A DNA stretch of 64,000 nt, from positions 4,278,001-4,342,000 of the forward strand of contig NZ_CP150356.1 of the NCBI RefSeq assembly GCF_051521505.1, in the 5' to 3' direction. Position 1 is the first letter of the stretch, and the number at the start of each line of letters is the position of its first letter. This document shows positions 43,320 to 51,778 of this stretch, in pieces. This DNA is from Sorangium sp025924095 (GTDB lineage: Bacteria > Myxococcota_A > Polyangia > Polyangiales > Polyangiaceae). A program made the position numbers and the translations under genes. The notes under the pieces were generated by a model. The model did no database searches, was not told the origin of the DNA, and saw only the letters and a list, made by a program, of their open reading frames with translations.

Positions 43320-43640
43320 CCACGTGGAGCGAATCGGCGCTGATGCCCTCGATCATCAAGCCCGCCTCGCGGGCCCTGGCCTGCACGATCAGGCCGACGG
43401 CGCGATCCGACAGGCGGTCGCCGAGGTGATTCCAGCGGTTGATCCCGACAACAGGGGGCCATGTGAAGGCAGCGCAGCAGCGTCGAGCCACGCGCGCACG
43501 GCGCGCACGGGACAGGTGATGGCGACGAGGCGACGGCGCCACGCAACGGAGCGTTGACAAGCACGGGCGTCCCCGCCGAACCTGACCGTGACGAATGGGA
43601 CGCCGTGGCCCTCGACTCTTTCCTCGTGCGCGTCTTCCAC
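43320..43640 (-). pseudogene. Decayed tyrosine recombinase (phage-integrase family) fragment
   Basis: On the minus strand the segment CPVRAVRAWLDAAALPSHGPL (about 43455-43517) matches the block just before the active-site region of tyrosine recombinases. A one-base shift in ccctgttgtcgg leads to VGINRWNHLGDRLSDRAVGL, then IVQARAREAGLMIEGISADS, which is the following block. The expected catalytic H-x-x-R (normally SAHSLRAGF) is degraded to SADSLHVG, and nothing recognisable of the final Tyr region follows. Weak similarity may continue upstream to 43640. So only a central/C-terminal remnant is left. It lies at the right border of the RHS array. Confidence 0.7.
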
Positions 43641-45127
43641 GAGGAGGCGGGCGGGGTGGTGGCCCTGCCGGAGCGGTCGCGATCCTGGTCGCGATCGCGA
43701 TCGCGTTCAGCCTGTACGTGCTCGCGGCGATCCTGGCGGCGATCGGCGAGGTGCTCGCAACGCCGTATCCGTGGGTCGCGCTGGTGCTCGTCGGCACAGG
43801 TTATATCGCTTACCGCGAGCGCCTCGCACGGCGCGGGCGGGCGGGATCGGGGGGCGGCCGCCCGCTCGTGGTGCTCGCGGTGCTCGCCGCGCTGACCGGC
43901 GTTGTTGCGCTGATCCTGTTCGCGCTCGTGATGATGCTGAGGATCCCCGCCGTCTGGATCCTCCTCGGGGTCGGCGGCGTCGGCTACGCGATTTACCGAG
44001 TGGCCCGGCGGATCCGGCGCGAGCGCCTGGAAGTCCTTTTCCTCGACACGGTGGCGGCCCGCCATGCGTCGGATCCCAGGGCTGTCGAGATGCTCGGCGC
44101 GCTCGAGCACCGCGGAAGGCACGAGGCCGACGCGTGGCTGCTCGTCGCAGCCGACGCCGCGAGCCGCGCACGATACAAGGATGCCCTCGCGGCCCTGGAG
44201 CGGGTCGCTGCGCGAGTCCATGGCATCGGTCGGCTCTCCTCGGGCATGGCGCTGGCCTTCCCCGGGCTGCCTGCGCCGCTGTCGTTCCGCCCGGAGGGCG
44301 GAGGAGCCGGCAGCGTCGAGGTCGCGCTGGCCCAGATGCATGTGCTCGCCGGGGCTCCGCGCAAGGCGCTAGGTGCGCTCAAGCTCTCCATCGCCGACCC
44401 CGCTTATCCCCTGGGCGCGTGCGCGCTGGCGGATGCGCACGTCGCGCTGGGCGAGATCGACCAGGCAACGACGGCGCTGAAGCAAGCTGCGGATGCTTCG
44501 AGCTGTCCCCCCGAGCTGTCGCGCAGCCTGCGTTACAAGCTGGCGAGGTTGCTGGAAGATCACGAGTCCCGCTCCGCCGCCGTGCGCGAATTCAAGGCGT
44601 TGGTCGCTCAGGGCGGCCATGAGGACGCGGCCGAGCGCCTCCGGGCGCTGCGGGCAGAGATCAAGCAGGAGCAGCGACGCGAGGAGGAGGCGCGGACGCT
44701 CGAGGAGGAGGCGCGGACGCTCGAGGAGGAGGCGCGGAGGATCGAGGAGGCACGGAGAATCGAGGAGGCGCGCGTCGAGGAGGAGGCGCGCCGCCAGCGG
44801 GCGCTGCGGGCAGAGGAGCAGGCAACGCTCGATCAGGCGCTCGCAAAGCTCGAGGCGGCGAGGGGACCTGCCGGACGGAGGAGCGCCGTGCGGGCCGGCC
44901 TCGACCGGCTCACGCTCCAGGAACTGCGCGATCAGCTCCTGCTGGAGGCCTCCCGGATCGAGGTCGATGCTGTCCTGGAGAAGGTGGATGGGCTCAAGAC
45001 CGCGGCAGCGAAGCGCCGCCACCTGCTCGCCGCGCTCGAGGCCCTCCGCGCCGACGAGATCCCGGACGACCTGCAAGCGCAGCAGATCCGATGGATCGAG
45101 GAGGCGCTCGCGGCGCTGGAGACGTGA
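43595..45127 (+). CDS. Membrane protein with TPR-like middle and coiled coil
   Basis: A 510-residue protein. The N-terminus is basic and the first about 27 residues overlap recombinase debris, so the start is uncertain. Three hydrophobic helices follow (VAILVAIAIAFSLYVLAAIL, PWVALVLVGTGYIAY, LVVLAVLAALTGVVALILFAL and neighbours). The middle (about 145-360) consists of paired helices like TPRs (ADAWLLVAADAASRARYKDA, ACALADAHVALGEIDQATTA, AAVREFKALVAQGGHEDAAE). Then comes a coiled coil with 21-base DNA repeats (EEEARTL units, about 44689-44770) and a helical C-terminus. I do not recognise a family. The next gene starts two bases after the stop, so they form an operon. TPR plus coiled coil suggests a scaffold at the inner membrane. 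Confidence 0.7.
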   Translation: MGRRGPRLFPRARLPRGGGRGGGPAGAVAILVAIAIAFSLYVLAAILAAIGEVLATPYPWVALVLVGTGYIAYRERLARRGRAGSGGGRPLVVLAVLAALTGVVALILFALVMMLRIPAVWILLGVGGVGYAIYRVARRIRRERLEVLFLDTVAARHASDPRAVEMLGALEHRGRHEADAWLLVAADAASRARYKDALAALERVAARVHGIGRLSSGMALAFPGLPAPLSFRPEGGGAGSVEVALAQMHVLAGAPRKALGALKLSIADPAYPLGACALADAHVALGEIDQATTALKQAADASSCPPELSRSLRYKLARLLEDHESRSAAVREFKALVAQGGHEDAAERLRALRAEIKQEQRREEEARTLEEEARTLEEEARRIEEARRIEEARVEEEARRQRALRAEEQATLDQALAKLEAARGPAGRRSAVRAGLDRLTLQELRDQLLLEASRIEVDAVLEKVDGLKTAAAKRRHLLAALEALRADEIPDDLQAQQIRWIEEALAALET

Positions 45128-45129
45128 CG

Positions 45130-46404
45130 ATGGCAGATCAGTATCCGCCCAGCACGCCGCCCGAGCCTCCCGCAGCGCCGCCCGGCCCGAGCCCGGTGCC
45201 GAGCCTGGAGGGGCTCTTCCCGCGGCCCCATCCGTCGAGCGAGACGCTCTTCCTGCTGGGCGTCGCGGCCATCGTGCTCGGGCCGTTCGCCGGCGTGCCG
45301 GCGATCCTGCTCGGGCGGCTCGTGCTCCGCGAGATCGCCCGCTCGGAGGGGCGATACACAGGTGAGGCCAGGGCAAGGCTCGGCTTCCGCCTCGGGTGGG
45401 CCGGGACCCAGGTCTACACGCTGCTGTTACTCTACGTGATCGGCGCTGCCTCCGGACCCGTTGCGCTCACCGTGCTCGGGGCAGGCGTCGTTGCCGGCCT
45501 GGCGATCGCGATCGGCGACAGCGTCGCGGGGGCTCCGCGGCCGTTCGCGGCCGCGGCACGGGCGTCGCGCCAGGCGCCGTGGGGGATCTACCCAGCTGTC
45601 GCCGGCCTGCTCGGCGTGGGCCTCGCGGGCTTCCTCACGAAGCAGAGCGCCGACGAGCGTGCCCGCGTGGAGGCGCTCGCCGCCTGTCAGGAGGCGCGCC
45701 GCAGCGCGGGTGAGGCGCTGGAGGCGGCGAGCTTCGACCTGGCCCGGTCGCATCTCCTGGAGGCGCGGAGCACCTGTGTCGAGGGGGCGGCGCTGCAGGA
45801 GGCCGCGCGCACGGAGGCGGATGTCGACGCGAGGGAGCGCGAGGCCATCCAGCAGCGCGCCGAGGAGGAAGCCGCCCGCAAGGCGCGGGAGCGCGTCGAG
45901 GAGGAGCGGGAGCGCGCCGAGGAGGAGCAGAGACGGGCGGAGAGGGAGCGGGCGGCCGCTGTGCGGTTCAAGGACGTCGCTCCGGCGATTGCACGTCAGG
46001 TGCAGGTCGCCTCCGCCAGGGCAACGCAGCGGCGGTGGGACGATGCCCAGGCCGCGTTGAGCCAGGCGGAGCTCGCGCTGGACGAGTTCCGGGGGACCGA
46101 CGTGCAGCGGTCGGAGCGCTGCGCTGGGCTCCTCGAGCAGGTCGTGCGGCTGCGGCCGGACGTCGACGCGGGCGTGGAGCAGACCCGGCGGCGGCGAGAA
46201 GAGGAGGAACGGCGGCGGCAGGAGCTCAAAGCGGCGGCGGAGGAGAGACTGCAGCTGATGAAAGAGGCCGCCGAGGAGAGGCGACAGGCGAGCCTCCGGG
46301 TGCAGTGCTGCGACGGCACGCTCTCGCCGAGCTGCCTGTGCGGCCGCCCCTCGTACCGTGGCTGCTGCTCGCATCATGGAGGCGTCTGCGGTTGCGAGGA
46401 TTGA
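45130..46404 (+). CDS. DUF4190-like membrane protein with coiled coil and Cys-rich C-terminus
   Basis: A 424-residue protein. A Pro-rich cytoplasmic start is followed by a DUF4190-like membrane part (LFLLGVAAIVLGPFAGVPAI, LLGRLVLREIARSEGRYTGEA) and further hydrophobic segments to about residue 180. Residues about 190-390 are helical with long Glu/Arg coiled coils (EEAARKARERVEEERERAEE and similar). The last 32 residues are Cys-rich: QCCDGTLSPSCLCGRP, then GCCSHHGGVCGC. The pattern C-DGT-S, then CSHHGGV, resembles DUF3761 modules. Placing it after a coiled coil is unusual. The gene follows its neighbour by two bases. The side of the membrane on which the Cys-rich end lies is unclear. Confidence 0.72.
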   Translation: MADQYPPSTPPEPPAAPPGPSPVPSLEGLFPRPHPSSETLFLLGVAAIVLGPFAGVPAILLGRLVLREIARSEGRYTGEARARLGFRLGWAGTQVYTLLLLYVIGAASGPVALTVLGAGVVAGLAIAIGDSVAGAPRPFAAAARASRQAPWGIYPAVAGLLGVGLAGFLTKQSADERARVEALAACQEARRSAGEALEAASFDLARSHLLEARSTCVEGAALQEAARTEADVDAREREAIQQRAEEEAARKARERVEEERERAEEEQRRAERERAAAVRFKDVAPAIARQVQVASARATQRRWDDAQAALSQAELALDEFRGTDVQRSERCAGLLEQVVRLRPDVDAGVEQTRRRREEEERRRQELKAAAEERLQLMKEAAEERRQASLRVQCCDGTLSPSCLCGRPSYRGCCSHHGGVCGCED

Positions 46405-46480
46405 GGGGAGGCGTTTCATCGGGGGCCTGGCTGGTGATGCCTCTTGGGCGCGCCCTGATCTGCCGTAGACTCGCTCGTCC

Positions 46481-49400
46481 ATGACGGCGAGCCGGCGCGG
46501 TCTCTACGAGATCCTGATCACGGAGGCGCTGGCCTCGGGCCTTCGCGAGCTCGACGCCAGCCTGGAGGCCCGCACCGGGGCGCTCCGCGTCGCGGAGGCC
46601 GCCGACCGCATCGCGCTGCATCTGGGTCGCATCGTGCAGCGCGCCATCGCCGGTGTTCCCGACCAGGAGCGGGTGAGCGTGGGCGTGGGTCTGGCGCGGA
46701 GGCTCGTCGCGCAGATCGACGAGGTGATCGCCGGCGCGGAGGTCCAGCCGGATGCGCCGGTCGAGCCGGGAATGGTGCTCCGGGCCATCGTGGGGCGCCG
46801 GCCGGACGGCAAGCCGGAGACGATCGCCGAGCCGCTCATCCCGCTCCTCGACACGACGCTGCTCACCAACGCGCCTGGCGAGCCCCGGGTGGGTCACCAG
46901 CTCCTGACGGAGGTGCGCTCGGCGGACCGCATCGACGTCGTCATGGCGTTCGTCCGCCGGAGCGGCATCGCCCCGCTCCTCGAGGCGCTCCGCGTGCATT
47001 GTGAGGCAGGCCGCGAGCTGCGCGTGCTGACGACCACGTACACGGGCTCGACGGAGGCGTCGGCGCTCGACGCGCTCCGCAGGATCGGCGCGCGCGTAGG
47101 CGTCTCGTACGACACGGGCACGACGCGCCTGCACGCGAAGGCCTGGCTCTTTCATCGAGCGTCGGGCTCTTCGACGGCCTATATCGGCTCCTCCAACCTG
47201 ACGCACACCGCGCAGACGAACGGACTCGAGTGGAATGTTCGCGTGTCCGGCGCCCGCAACCCGGATGTCGTGGCCAAGGTCGCCGCAGTCTTCGAGAGCT
47301 ACTGGCACGGCGGCGATTTCGTGCCGTACGACCGCGAGGAGTTCCTCGCGCGCGTCGAGCAGGCATCGAGCGGAACGTCCTCGGTGATGCTCAGTCCGAT
47401 CGAGCTCCGCCCCGAGCCGTTTCAGGAGCGCCTGCTCGAGCAGATCGCGCTCTCCCGAGAGCGCGGGCATCACCGCAACTTGCTCGTATCGGCGACCGGA
47501 ACGGGAAAGACCGTCATGGCGGCCGTCGACTACGCCCGGCTCCGGGAGGCGATGCCCCGCGCGCGCCTGCTCTTCGTCGCGCACCGCGAGGAGATCCTGG
47601 AGCAGAGCCTCGCGACCTTCCGTCATGGCCTGCGCGATCACGCCTTCGGCGAGCTGTGGGTCGGCGGCCGTCGCCCGCGACGCTTCGAGCACGTGTTTGC
47701 TTCGATTCAGAGCCTCTCCGCTGCAGGGCTCGACGATCTCGATCCGCGCCATTTCGACGTGGTGATCATCGACGAGTTCCACCACGCCGCTGCACGATCG
47801 TACCGCGCCTTGCTGGAGCACGTGCAGCCCGTCGAGCTCATCGGCCTCACGGCCACCCCCGAGCGGAGCGATGGGCTCCCGCTGCTCGGCTGGTTCAATG
47901 ACCGGATCGCCGCAGAGCTGCGGCTCTGGGACGCGATCGACCAGCACCGGCTCGTCCCCTTCGTCTACTACGGCATCCACGACGGGCTGGATCTGCGCGA
48001 GCTGCCCTGGCGCCGCGGGCGCGGTTACGACGTCGATGGCCTCTCCAGGTTGCTCACGGCCAACGACGTTTGGGCCCGGCAGGTGGTGGCCCAGCTCGCC
48101 GCGCACGTCGACGATCCGCGGAAGATGCGGGCGCTCGGGTTCTGCGTCAGCATCGAGCACGCGCGGTTCATGGCGCGCGTCTTCCGCGAGGCCGGCATCG
48201 CGGCGACGGCCGTGTGGGGGGACAGCCCCGATGGCGAGCGGCGCGCGGCGCTCGCGGAGCTCGGCGCGCGGGGCGTCAACGTCGTCTTCTCCGTGGACCT
48301 GTTCAACGAGGGCATCGACGTCCCTGCGGTCGATACGCTGATCCTCCTGCGCCCGACCGATAGCCCCACGCTCTTTCTGCAGCAGCTCGGGCGCGGCCTG
48401 CGGCGCAGCGCCGGCAAGACCGTCTGCACGGTGCTCGACTTCGTGGGGCACCATCGCCGCGAATTCCGCTTCGATCGCCGCTTCGGAGCCGTGCTCGGCG
48501 GGAGCCGAAAGGAGCTCGTTCAGCAGATCGAGGGCGGGTTCCCGTTTCTGCCGGCGGGCTGCCACATGGAGCTCGACCCGAAGGCGTCGGAGCTCGTGCT
48601 CGAGAACATCCGGCAAGCCGTGCCGTCGGGGTGGACGGCCAAGATCGAGGAGCTGCGACGGCTCGCCCGCGGCGGCGACGTGAGCCTCGCGCGGTTCCTG
48701 GAGGAGACCGGGCTGGAGATCGAGGACGTGGTTGCCGGACAGCGGTCGTGGTCAGATCTCCGGGCCGATGCGGGGCTTTCGTTGCTGGGCGCGGGGCCGC
48801 ACGAGGAGGCGCTGCGGCGCGCGTGCGGGCGGCTGCTGCACGTCGACGACTTCGTGCGGATCGAGGCGTATCGCCGGCTGCTCGCGTCCGAGGCATGTCC
48901 GGATCCGGGAGCGATGAGCCTCCGCGAGCGCCGGCTCCTGCGCATGCTCGTCGCCACCGTGGCCGATCGCGCGATCGGCAAAGCGACCTCGCTTGCGCAG
49001 GCGTGCGCTCTCGTCTGGGCGCACCCCCAGGTGCGCGCGGAGCTCGTCGAGGTGATGGACCTGCTCGCGGGCCGCGTCGACCATGTTCACCGGGCGCTCG
49101 CGACCCACCCGGATGTGCCGCTGGAGGTGCACGCGCGCTACTCGCGCATCGAGATCCTGGCGGCGTTCGGGGTCGGGGGCGGCGCGAAGGTCGCGCCGTG
49201 GCAGACCGGCGTGTACTGGGCGAAGGACGCCGGGGCCGACCTGCTCGCGTTCACGCTCGACAAGACGAGCGGGCAGTTCTCGCCGACGACGCGCTACCGC
49301 GACCATGCCATCAGCCGGCAGCTGATCCACTGGGAGAGCCAGTCGAGCACCCGCGCCGAGAGCGAGACGGGGAGGCGGTATCAGCAGCACGAGGCGCTCG

Positions 49401-49573
49401 GCACGGCGGTGATGCTGTTCGCGCGGCTGCGCAGCGATGACCGGGCGTTCTGGTTCCTGGGCCCGGCGAGCTATGTGCGGCACGCGTCCGAGCTGCCGAT
49501 GGCGATCACGTGGAGGCTGCACCATGCGCTGCCGGGGGACCTCTTTGCGTCGTTCGCGGCGGCGGTGGCGTGA
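46481..49573 (+). CDS. PLD-nuclease/superfamily 2 helicase/DUF3427 protein
   Basis: A 1030-residue protein. Residues about 130-300 form a phospholipase-D-like nuclease domain with one HKD motif (HAKAWLF near 218, followed by YIGSSNLT). A DEAD/DEAH-type helicase follows: Walker A SATGTGKT (about 337-344), the DEFHH box (near 430), TATPERSD and the C-terminal QLGRGLRR motif. The last about 250 residues match DUF3427 (HARYSRIEILAAFGVGGGAK, WQTGVYW, FSPTTRYRDHAIS, ESQSST). This architecture is found in stand-alone restriction-like proteins and beside phage-defence genes. Catalytic residues look intact. It starts 76 bases after the Cys-rich membrane protein, so co-transcription is possible. The role in defence is inferred. 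Confidence 0.88.
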   Translation: MTASRRGLYEILITEALASGLRELDASLEARTGALRVAEAADRIALHLGRIVQRAIAGVPDQERVSVGVGLARRLVAQIDEVIAGAEVQPDAPVEPGMVLRAIVGRRPDGKPETIAEPLIPLLDTTLLTNAPGEPRVGHQLLTEVRSADRIDVVMAFVRRSGIAPLLEALRVHCEAGRELRVLTTTYTGSTEASALDALRRIGARVGVSYDTGTTRLHAKAWLFHRASGSSTAYIGSSNLTHTAQTNGLEWNVRVSGARNPDVVAKVAAVFESYWHGGDFVPYDREEFLARVEQASSGTSSVMLSPIELRPEPFQERLLEQIALSRERGHHRNLLVSATGTGKTVMAAVDYARLREAMPRARLLFVAHREEILEQSLATFRHGLRDHAFGELWVGGRRPRRFEHVFASIQSLSAAGLDDLDPRHFDVVIIDEFHHAAARSYRALLEHVQPVELIGLTATPERSDGLPLLGWFNDRIAAELRLWDAIDQHRLVPFVYYGIHDGLDLRELPWRRGRGYDVDGLSRLLTANDVWARQVVAQLAAHVDDPRKMRALGFCVSIEHARFMARVFREAGIAATAVWGDSPDGERRAALAELGARGVNVVFSVDLFNEGIDVPAVDTLILLRPTDSPTLFLQQLGRGLRRSAGKTVCTVLDFVGHHRREFRFDRRFGAVLGGSRKELVQQIEGGFPFLPAGCHMELDPKASELVLENIRQAVPSGWTAKIEELRRLARGGDVSLARFLEETGLEIEDVVAGQRSWSDLRADAGLSLLGAGPHEEALRRACGRLLHVDDFVRIEAYRRLLASEACPDPGAMSLRERRLLRMLVATVADRAIGKATSLAQACALVWAHPQVRAELVEVMDLLAGRVDHVHRALATHPDVPLEVHARYSRIEILAAFGVGGGAKVAPWQTGVYWAKDAGADLLAFTLDKTSGQFSPTTRYRDHAISRQLIHWESQSSTRAESETGRRYQQHEALGTAVMLFARLRSDDRAFWFLGPASYVRHASELPMAITWRLHHALPGDLFASFAAAVA

Positions 49574-49684
49574 TGTGGGCCTCGCCCGCTCGCGAGCCAG
49601 CGATTCGAAGAGGCCGTGTCGTTCCTCCGAGATTCGGGGCGATGGGACCACCTCGCGTCTTGTCTCATCGCCCCGGCGGCGCGC

Positions 49685-50071
49685 TCAGCCGTCGATGACC
49701 TTGGTCTGGCCGGGGTTCAGGATCTGGATGACACCGCCCCAGGCGCACATCAGCTTGGCGGCGCTGTCGAGGGCGGGCATGCCCTTGAGGAGCACCTTGG
49801 TGCTCCCCGGGATCCAGGTGCCGGCGGGGACGGGGACGCAGGGCATGGGGGTGAGGACGCCGAGGGCGGCGGCGGTGGCCGCGGCGACGGTGGGGTTCGC
49901 CAGGGAGGAGCAGGCGCCGAAGGGGAGGACATTGAGCACCGGGGCGCAGTCCGAGATGTTGGCGGCGGGCAGGGTGGCCATGGCCTGGTGGACGGGGAGG
50001 GCCATCAGCGTGGCGGGGGCCATGCCGAAGCTGCACATCGTTGTGGCGCCCGCGCAGACTTGAACGGCCAT
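49685..50071 (-). CDS. PAAR-like DUF4280 protein (T6SS spike tip)
   Basis: A 128-residue protein with the DUF4280 pattern: MAVQVCAGATTMCSFGMAP, PFGACSSLANPTVAAATAAA, LGVLTPMPCVPVPAGTW, LMCAWGGVIQILNPGQT. Members are PAAR-like and cap VgrG spikes, often carrying or recruiting an effector. The conserved Cys residues (C6, C13 and those in FGAC, MPC and LMC) are all present. It is encoded on the minus strand just before a DUF4157 effector candidate and 10 kb from VgrG, on the opposite strand to the structural T6SS genes. It is probably transcribed together with the upstream effector gene (start 51418). Confidence 0.86.
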   Translation of the reverse strand: MAVQVCAGATTMCSFGMAPATLMALPVHQAMATLPAANISDCAPVLNVLPFGACSSLANPTVAAATAAALGVLTPMPCVPVPAGTWIPGSTKVLLKGMPALDSAAKLMCAWGGVIQILNPGQTKVIDG

Positions 50072-50200
50072 GGCGGGGGAGGATAGGGAAGGGGGGCGAT
50101 GAAAGGCCAGATTTCAAGCGGGCCGGCTCCCTGCCGCTCCCTCCGGAGGTCTCCAGCGCTGCGCCGAAGACGCCCACGTCGATCTCGGCTCCTCCGCTCT

Positions 50201-51418
50201 TCAGCTCTCGTCGTCCAGCGTCTCGTACATCACCCTCGGCCCCGGCGCCGCCCCGCCCTCGGGGACCGGCACCCGCGCCGCGCGCAGCACGTCGAGCGCG
50301 AACGTCGAGCACTGGCGCTTGTCCAGGCTGTATCGGTATCGCCCCGACTCGTACTCCGCGATCTTCGCCATCGCCGCCCGCGCCTGCTCCCCCGTGATCG
50401 CGTAGTCCCGCGTCTTCACCCCTGGCCTGTCGAAGGCGCCTTTGTCGTCGTGCACCACGCCCTCGACGCCCCTCCTGAGCCGCCCCAGATCCCGCTGCGG
50501 ATCGTAGCTCGAATACCGGGCCGGCGAGAACCCGAACGCCCGCCGTTCCCCGCTCGGCTCCTCGATCGCCACGAAGCTGTGCCCCGCCACCGGCTCGGGC
50601 AGCTCCCTGTCGTGCATGTAGGCGCCCACCAGCAGCCGATAACCCCCCTTCGCCTGCGCCCCGCCGCTCTTCGCCTGCGCTCCCGCTGGCCCTCCCGCTC
50701 CGCCGCCGGGCGCCGGCCCTGACGACCCGGGCCCGATCTTCCCCTGCGCCGCCGCCTTCCCGTGCCGGTCCGCCTCGGCCTCCAGCTCGAAATCCTGCAC
50801 CACCGCCACGCCGTCGCCGAAGGGGTTGGCGACCCGCCCCTCCCGCTGCTGCACGACGTGCGTGAGCTCGTGGCCGAGGAGCTCCTGGCCATAGTGCGTG
50901 TGCGGCTGGTAATGCTCCGGCGCGAAGTAGAGATCAGAGCCGAGCGTGAAGGCGAGCGCCCCGATCGAGGAGGCCTCGGGGCCGACGTGGACCCGCACGT
51001 CGGAGAAATCGGCTCCGAAATAGCGCTCCATGCGGAGCTGCACCGAGGGCGGGAGCTTCTGCCCGGCCTTCGCCGGGCCCTCCAGGAAGCCGGTGGGCGG
51101 CTGGAACGCGTGGACGTCCGCCTCCTTGCGCTGCGCCACCCCCGCGGCCCGGGGCACCGCGCCGAAGGGCGCCCGCGGCTGGACGACGGTGGCGGGGTGC
51201 GGCGGCCTCGGCGCGAAGCTGAGCCCGGGGCGGGGCTGAGCGACGGTGGCGGGGTGCGGGGGCCGCTGCCGTGGGTCCATGGCGGCGCGCGGCTGCGCGG
51301 CGGTGGCGGGGTGCGGCGGCAGGACCGTGCGGGCGAAGCGCTGGACCGCGGTGCCCGCAGGCACGCGGCGCTCGGGGAAGAAGGCCTGGATGACGCGGGG
51401 GGGCGCTGCGGGACGCAT
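50201..51418 (-). CDS. DUF4157 protein with C-terminal cysteine-protease-like domain; secretion effector candidate
   Basis: A 405-residue protein. The N-terminus has Pro-rich repeats (PPHPATxAQPR, three to four copies) of unknown use. Residues about 120-250 form a DUF4157 domain with the zincin motif HELTH (183-187) followed by VVQQ, common in proteins loaded by contractile injection systems. The C-terminal domain (about 280-400) has GHSFVAIEEPSGERRAFGF and QCSTFALDVLRAARV, a His/Cys arrangement like papain-fold or Lnb/DUF4105-type peptidases. The order of Cys and His is permuted. Start ATG 51418 was chosen as the first Met before the repeats; the frame is open further. Downstream on the same strand is the PAAR-like gene, so the pair suggests a T6SS cargo. 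No immunity gene is apparent. Confidence 0.76.
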   Translation of the reverse strand: MRPAAPPRVIQAFFPERRVPAGTAVQRFARTVLPPHPATAAQPRAAMDPRQRPPHPATVAQPRPGLSFAPRPPHPATVVQPRAPFGAVPRAAGVAQRKEADVHAFQPPTGFLEGPAKAGQKLPPSVQLRMERYFGADFSDVRVHVGPEASSIGALAFTLGSDLYFAPEHYQPHTHYGQELLGHELTHVVQQREGRVANPFGDGVAVVQDFELEAEADRHGKAAAQGKIGPGSSGPAPGGGAGGPAGAQAKSGGAQAKGGYRLLVGAYMHDRELPEPVAGHSFVAIEEPSGERRAFGFSPARYSSYDPQRDLGRLRRGVEGVVHDDKGAFDRPGVKTRDYAITGEQARAAMAKIAEYESGRYRYSLDKRQCSTFALDVLRAARVPVPEGGAAPGPRVMYETLDDES

Positions 51419-51778
51419 GGCCGATGACGAGCAGGGTATCACCCCTGCCCGCGGAGGCTCCAGAAGCTTGCCGAAGAACCCGGCTCCGCGCGCACGGCGC
51501 TCCACCGAGGGCCTGGGGTGTTGCAGATGAGGTCGCGCTCCTGTCGGTGGTCGATTTGCGGTCACATTTCGTCGCTGGTGTTTCCCGGGACGGCATTACG
51601 TGCAACCGCACGAGTGGTGCGCCCCAAATCAGCTGTTTCGTCGGATTTCTCGCTGGCACCACCTACCAGTATCGATACGTTATGCCGCGCGAGCGCCCCG
51701 CCGCGGCCGGTCGGCTATCGGTCGCTCGTGTGCACCAGCCCCCTCTGGCCACGGCGTCCACCGCCCATAGAGCCCCGC
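51419..51778. other. 360-base divergent intergenic region
   Basis: The region lies between the DUF4157 gene (minus) and the Rpn-like gene (plus). Bases 51520-51690 are AT-richer (tcacatttcgtcgctggtg, tttcgtcggatttctcgctg, gtatcgatacgttatgcc) and probably carry the promoters. No gene-like frame is visible. Confidence 0.5.

Noticed and set aside
46226..48616. About 800-codon minus-strand frame opposite the helicase gene
   Set aside because: The plus strand carries clear PLD and helicase motifs; the antisense frame has none.
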